Shown: piece after piece, positions 60,413 to 64,000 of the stretch
Layout: every line of letters starts with the position of its first letter
Position numbering within the stretch: position 1 is the first letter of the stretch
NCBI RefSeq assembly: GCF_003966915.1
Contig: NZ_AP018150.1
Location: forward strand, 1,612,001-1,676,000
Direction of reading: 5' to 3'
Length of the DNA stretch: 64,000 nt
Origin: Mycoavidus cysteinexigens
GTDB taxonomy: Bacteria > Pseudomonadota > Gammaproteobacteria > Burkholderiales > Burkholderiaceae
Notes under the pieces: model-generated
Database searches by the model: none
Seen by the model: only the letters and a program-made list of their open reading frames with translations
What the model was told of the DNA's origin: nothing
Program-made: the position numbers and the translations under genes

Positions 60413-61618
60413 ATGCAACCGCCTCGCTTAATCAGTTACAGCCTGGCAGGCGCCATAATTGCGCTGCTCGCCTGGTTTCCTGGCCACTGGCTAGCCAGCT
60501 TAGCACTCTTGCCATCGCTCTGGCGCAAAGCACAGACCCACTGGCAAGCTGCCGCGCTTTGGATCGGCTATTATCTGACCGGGGCACGCGATATCCCAAT
60601 CATGTGCGCGCGATTTTTCAGCGGCCATAATGAGCTGTCTGCAAGCTTAGGCTATCTACTTGGCGTCATTTTTTGGCTAACCCAGGCGACCTTGCTTTCT
60701 ATCCCATGGATCTTATTCTATCCAACCGCCCAAACCTCTGCGTCCAAAACGCTCATCCTTACCTTCAGCGCACTGTTTTTCACTCTGCTCCCCCCACTTG
60801 GCATCATTGGCTGGCTCTCGCCACTGCATATCAGCAGCGCACTCTATCCCGCTTGGGGCGGCTTAGGCTTATTACTCGGCATCGGAACTCTTTGCCTAAT
60901 GGCTGCAAATCTAGGCCGTAATAAAACTCTATGGCTTATTTTATGCGCAGTTTGCATGGTTCTGAGCGCGCATAAAAATGAGATACACCCAACCATACCC
61001 ACGGGATGGCAAGCGCTTAACTTACAATTTGGCCGTCTTGATCAAAACACGCTAGCTGCATTATTTAAACGCACTGATCAAGTGCAAAATACGCTCTCCC
61101 AAGCCCTTGCACAGCGCGCCACGAAAATTGTTGTACTACCTGAAGGAATTATCGGACTCTGGCATCCAGCGCTGGCTTGGGTGTGGCAAGAACAGATACG
61201 CCAAGCCGCATGTCAAGGCCAAACTTTCTTACTCGGCGCCGATATTCTCAAACCAGAAATGCCGCTGCGCTACACCAATAGCGTATTAGCGCTCGGACAC
61301 CATTCAGCTCAATTAGACAGCCGCATGCCCATGCCCGTCGGCTTATGGCGCCCAGGCGCAAGAATCAGCGCTCTAACCGGCAAATTAACGCAGCCCTACC
61401 TCAAACTTAACGGCCTACAAGCGGCTTTTTCCATCTGTTATGAGGATTTTTTGTGGTGGCCGCATTGGCGCATACTTTTCAGCCCTCCAGACATCCTAAT
61501 CAGCTTCTCAAATCAATGGTTTAACAGTGATTTAGCCGCAGCCCAAATCCAGCAACAAAGCATCCAGTCGTTAGCTCGGTTAGTCGGAGCTCCATTATTA
61601 CGATCGACCAATCGCTAA
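60413..61618 (+). CDS. traB: TraB-like nitrilase-fold membrane protein
   Basis: 401 residues from ATG 60413 (a TTG start at 60374 is possible). The N-terminal half has six or so membrane segments, the C-terminal half is a carbon-nitrogen hydrolase fold as in apolipoprotein N-acyltransferase. Catalytic Glu lies in VLPEGI and Cys in FSICYEDF. Where Lnt has its catalytic Lys, the segment reads DSRMPMPVGLW, so Lys seems replaced by Arg. TraB proteins of Ti-type plasmids have this look and aid conjugation. Last gene of the operon. Confidence 0.8.
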   Translation: MQPPRLISYSLAGAIIALLAWFPGHWLASLALLPSLWRKAQTHWQAAALWIGYYLTGARDIPIMCARFFSGHNELSASLGYLLGVIFWLTQATLLSIPWILFYPTAQTSASKTLILTFSALFFTLLPPLGIIGWLSPLHISSALYPAWGGLGLLLGIGTLCLMAANLGRNKTLWLILCAVCMVLSAHKNEIHPTIPTGWQALNLQFGRLDQNTLAALFKRTDQVQNTLSQALAQRATKIVVLPEGIIGLWHPALAWVWQEQIRQAACQGQTFLLGADILKPEMPLRYTNSVLALGHHSAQLDSRMPMPVGLWRPGARISALTGKLTQPYLKLNGLQAAFSICYEDFLWWPHWRILFSPPDILISFSNQWFNSDLAAAQIQQQSIQSLARLVGAPLLRSTNR

Positions 61619-61761
61619 GCAGACCCATTCCAAAATACTCAAATTTTGTCGAAGCATCAGCAATTGTTTGATAAATCTACAACTGCTTCATTTTATGCAT
61701 CTAACTTTCGCACCCACTTCAATAAACCATCTTTTCATCATTAAAATCTTAAATTACTCCA

Positions 61762-62820
61762 ATGAATAAACTTCTGAGATATTTTAATATGTATAAAGGT
61801 TATTATTCACGAAATAATGTTGATACTTTGTCCCATAACAGCCTCTATCCACACCCCGAACAACCGGCCTCCCATTTTAACCCGTCCTACGGCACAATAT
61901 ATAATCCGCCCCCTGCGCGCATACCACAGAGTAAGCAACCCAAAACCCATAAGTTACATGAAACATTCAACCCGTCTTATCTGGGTATAGATGAGTATCA
62001 GCATCAAACCGAGTATGTCAACACACAAACACTTAAGCACTTAAACATCGCTTCGAAAACGATACAGGAAATTGATCGCATAATGCCCTACGGGGCAGGA
62101 AATCAATGGCTTAATGTCATTGCGACAAATGGCGAAAGCAACATACGTTGCAGGATGCTTCACACTAAGATCGATGAAGTAATGGGGAAACTCCAAGAGC
62201 TAGAAGGACCAGCCAAATCGATGGCTATGACTGGACTAAACGTACATCTTACTCGTCAATATCAGGCTGGAAATTGCACTGAAATGTCAATAATGGCTCA
62301 TCATAGGCTTATCACCGAAGGGCTGGATGCACCTATATTGACTGTAGCTGACGATATACGAGACCATGTTTATACGCTCATTGGCGACCCCAGAGATCAC
62401 AAATGGGGAGAGAAAAATACGGTAGTTGTGGATGCATGGCCTATTTATAAAGCGACCTATACACTAAAACATGCAATATATAATCTAGAGTCTAGACCCA
62501 AGATAATCCTTGAATATCCAGCATCAACTCCCTCACCTAATTCAATTAATGCATTTTTTCATGAAAAATACCCAATTCTTAATACAACTTATGTCAATCA
62601 ACATTTAGCTAGTAATAACCTGCCTCCGGTAGGTAACGAATATCTTAAACACTGTTATAAAAATTTTATCCCAGGATACCACCGTGATGAACGCGTTGGG
62701 ACTCGAGATCCAAGCATACATTACACGGACGGATATGAACCTAGGCGAACTTTTGATGATATATCAGAGGACCTGCTTAATAGATATAAATCTTCTTTTA
62801 GGCCAATGAAAGATTCTTAA
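61762..62820 (+). CDS. Candidate cysteine-protease-like effector 1
   Basis: 352 residues, AT-rich. An N-terminal Pro/Asn/Tyr-rich part (about 1-75) looks disordered. The core (about 85-300) has Cys172 (QAGNCTEMS), His202 (RDHVYTLIGDP) and Asp224 (TVVVDAWP), the order and surroundings of a papain/transglutaminase-like triad. No signal peptide. The same triad, with identical spacing (30 and 22 residues), is in the next gene. It lies just downstream of the pilus/T4SS operon, which suggests a secreted effector. Family not recognised; peptidase, transglutaminase or deamidase activity are all possible. Confidence 0.65.
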   Translation: MNKLLRYFNMYKGYYSRNNVDTLSHNSLYPHPEQPASHFNPSYGTIYNPPPARIPQSKQPKTHKLHETFNPSYLGIDEYQHQTEYVNTQTLKHLNIASKTIQEIDRIMPYGAGNQWLNVIATNGESNIRCRMLHTKIDEVMGKLQELEGPAKSMAMTGLNVHLTRQYQAGNCTEMSIMAHHRLITEGLDAPILTVADDIRDHVYTLIGDPRDHKWGEKNTVVVDAWPIYKATYTLKHAIYNLESRPKIILEYPASTPSPNSINAFFHEKYPILNTTYVNQHLASNNLPPVGNEYLKHCYKNFIPGYHRDERVGTRDPSIHYTDGYEPRRTFDDISEDLLNRYKSSFRPMKDS

Positions 62821-62830
62821 AAATCTTGAA

Positions 62831-63688
62831 CTGAATTCCCAACCAAAAAAATTTAAATTACACAAAGAATTTACCCATTTTGATTTAAAAGTAAACGAGT
62901 ACCGGCATAAAATTGAAAACGTCGAAAACCAAACATTTCAGCACTTAAACGTCGCTTCTGACGTAGTGACAAAGGCCACACGTCTAATGCCTTATGGAGC
63001 AGACAACCAGTTGTTTAATATCGTCTGCACAAAAGGCGAAAGTGCAATACGTTCTTATATAAGCGGCTATCTATTTGGGCAAAATCCAAAATCAGAAGAG
63101 CCCATCCAGCAAATCAGGCAAGTAGCCGAGCGTGCAATTCGATTTAAAGCTGGAAACTGCGATGCGATGGAAGCTATAATTTTTAGTCTTCTTGCTACTC
63201 AAAATTTATCTGCGCCAATATTAAGTGCATTTGATCATGATCGAGATCACTGTTATACACTTATTGGCGACCCCAAAGGTCGAAAATGGGGAACTAAAAA
63301 TACGGTGGTCGTAGATGCCTGGCATCCTTTCGGAACTGTCTATACACTGGGACAAAGTTGTATTTTAAATTCTGAACCCGATATATTTTTTCAGCATCCA
63401 GCATCAACACCCGCTCCCGATTTGATAACGACTCTCCTTGAGAAAAAACCTCGCACAGTTAATATAGTGGAGATTGATTTATTCACAGAAAATAATGAGA
63501 TTCCTAATGTAGGCAATGATCCTCTTGAATATTTTTATAAAACTTCACCTCCTGAATTATGCCAAGATGAACGAGATGGAGCTAAAGATCCAAGTACGAT
63601 ATACAAAAACAATGATGAAATTTTGCAAACCTTTGATGAAATGTCAATTGAATTTCTTCAAGAACAAAAAGACGCCCTTAAAATATAA
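62831..63688 (+). CDS. Candidate cysteine-protease-like effector 2, start unusual
   Basis: Paralogue of the preceding protein. From the first normal start (GTG 62966) it has 240 residues with Cys65 (KAGNCDAME), His95 (RDHCYTLIGDP) and Asp117 (TVVVDAWH). The homology, however, continues 45 codons upstream in the same frame (SQPKKFKLHKEF..., then NVENQTFQHLNVASD), where no ATG, GTG or TTG is found; the frame could only begin at CTG 62831 or ATT. The gene is thus either 5'-truncated after tandem duplication, started at a non-canonical codon, or functional from GTG with a trimmed N-terminus. Confidence 0.6.
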   Translation: MNSQPKKFKLHKEFTHFDLKVNEYRHKIENVENQTFQHLNVASDVVTKATRLMPYGADNQLFNIVCTKGESAIRSYISGYLFGQNPKSEEPIQQIRQVAERAIRFKAGNCDAMEAIIFSLLATQNLSAPILSAFDHDRDHCYTLIGDPKGRKWGTKNTVVVDAWHPFGTVYTLGQSCILNSEPDIFFQHPASTPAPDLITTLLEKKPRTVNIVEIDLFTENNEIPNVGNDPLEYFYKTSPPELCQDERDGAKDPSTIYKNNDEILQTFDEMSIEFLQEQKDALKI

Positions 63689-63896
63689 AATACTTTTCTG
63701 GAACAGCATCATAAGTGGAATCAATAATCTCAAATTAACACATTAAAATCATAAAATTTAAAAAAAATGAGATTTTTAAGTAAGCGAAACTGTACTAAAC
63801 GCATTGATCTACTTATCTTCGCGCCAGAAAATACAAAAATTCCCCATAAAATTAAAATTACCTATCATGAAATGCAAACGGATAGGAGTTACTAAT
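63689..63896. other. AT-rich intergenic region
   Basis: About 200 bases without a recognisable gene. It should hold the promoter of the partial gene that follows. Confidence 0.35.
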
Positions 63897-64000
63897 ATGG
63901 GTAATGGATTTGTTTATCAAAAGAAGGGGGATTTTCCGCGTCTTATTTACTCTAGAAAAGATCCAGGGCAAGACATTCCTCTGCCTAGCTCATCAAGCTA
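63897..64000 (+). CDS. Start of a gene cut by the window end
   Basis: An open frame begins at ATG 63897 with a strong AGGAGTT 6 nt upstream and runs off the end after 34 codons (MGNGFVYQKKGDFPRLIYSR...). No family can be named. The good ribosome-binding site and the location after two effector-like genes make it likely a third accessory gene. Confidence 0.55.
   Translation, partial: MGNGFVYQKKGDFPRLIYSRKDPGQDIPLPSSSS

Noticed and set aside
60342-61760. Shufflon downstream of pilV
   Set aside because: No inverted 19-bp repeats, alternative pilV ends or rci recombinase were seen; traB follows directly.
1-64000. tRNA or rRNA genes
   Set aside because: I looked for the usual TPsiC-arm pattern and cloverleaf ends in the intergenic stretches and found none; a dedicated scan could still find a divergent one.

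Overview
The window reads as a chromosomal segment of a beta-proteobacterium of the Burkholderiaceae. The housekeeping genes (relA, electron-transfer-flavoprotein dehydrogenase, zapA, 6S RNA, lgt, ilvD, holC, pepA, lptFG, cysB) are Burkholderia-like, but base composition looks nearer 50 % GC than a free-living Burkholderia. The accessory genes are rich in eukaryote-like modules: NACHT ATPase, pentapeptide repeats, long WD40 arrays, an F-box-like start and a nuclear-localisation-like signal. This fits an endosymbiont of Mortierella-type fungi (Mycoavidus / Glomeribacter group). The assignment rests on recollection of families, not on a search.

Layout. (1) 1-4850: late genes of a contractile-tail prophage or tailocin: baseplate J, DUF2612 protein, tail fibre, fibre chaperone, endolysin, holin, nested Rz/Rz1 spanins. 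(2) 4866-12660, minus strand: a three-gene operon encoding a small TPR-like protein, an 863-residue helical-repeat protein and a 1376-residue NACHT-pentapeptide-WD40 protein. These proteins share a 25-residue Gly/Asn-rich motif. I consider this the most interesting system: a split, NLR-like complex. (3) 13220-14430: BrnT/BrnA toxin-antitoxin pair and a truncated integrase. (4) 14688-21084: an orphan effector-like gene, a second locus related to (2) with a pentapeptide-WD40 protein lacking NACHT and a third small motif protein, decayed insertion sequences, a WD40 relic, and a pseudogene with three in-frame stops.

(5) 21115-40001: core genome. A TauE/SafE transporter and relA are on the minus strand, with the ETF dehydrogenase divergent from them. 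A BtuB-BtuC-BtuD corrinoid/haem-type uptake operon follows, then zapB-like, zapA, 6S RNA and terminator, lgt, ilvD, holC-pepA, lptF-lptG, and an Xre antitoxin / CysB / RES toxin trio in which cysB separates the toxin from its antitoxin.

(6) 40230-64000: a secretion/conjugation island. A 215-residue protein with a nuclear-localisation-like signal lies upstream on the minus strand. A structured leader ending in an intrinsic terminator precedes one long, tightly packed operon: virB11-B2-B3-B4-B5-orf-B6-B8-B9-B10, then a thin type IVb pilus set (tcpQ/pilL, pilN, O, P, Q, R, S, V) and a TraB-like nitrilase-fold membrane protein. No relaxase, VirD4 coupling protein, prepilin peptidase or shufflon recombinase is seen. 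After it come two tandem AT-rich paralogues with a conserved Cys-His-Asp triad (candidate cysteine-protease-like effectors) and the start of another gene cut by the window end.

How it may fit together (inference): a machine able to move protein or DNA to the host or other cells is flanked by genes that look made for a eukaryotic cytoplasm or nucleus. The NACHT/WD40 system sits in the position of prophage cargo beside the lysis genes, comparable to eukaryotic-association modules of Wolbachia phage WO. It could serve host manipulation, or sense infection in the bacterium.
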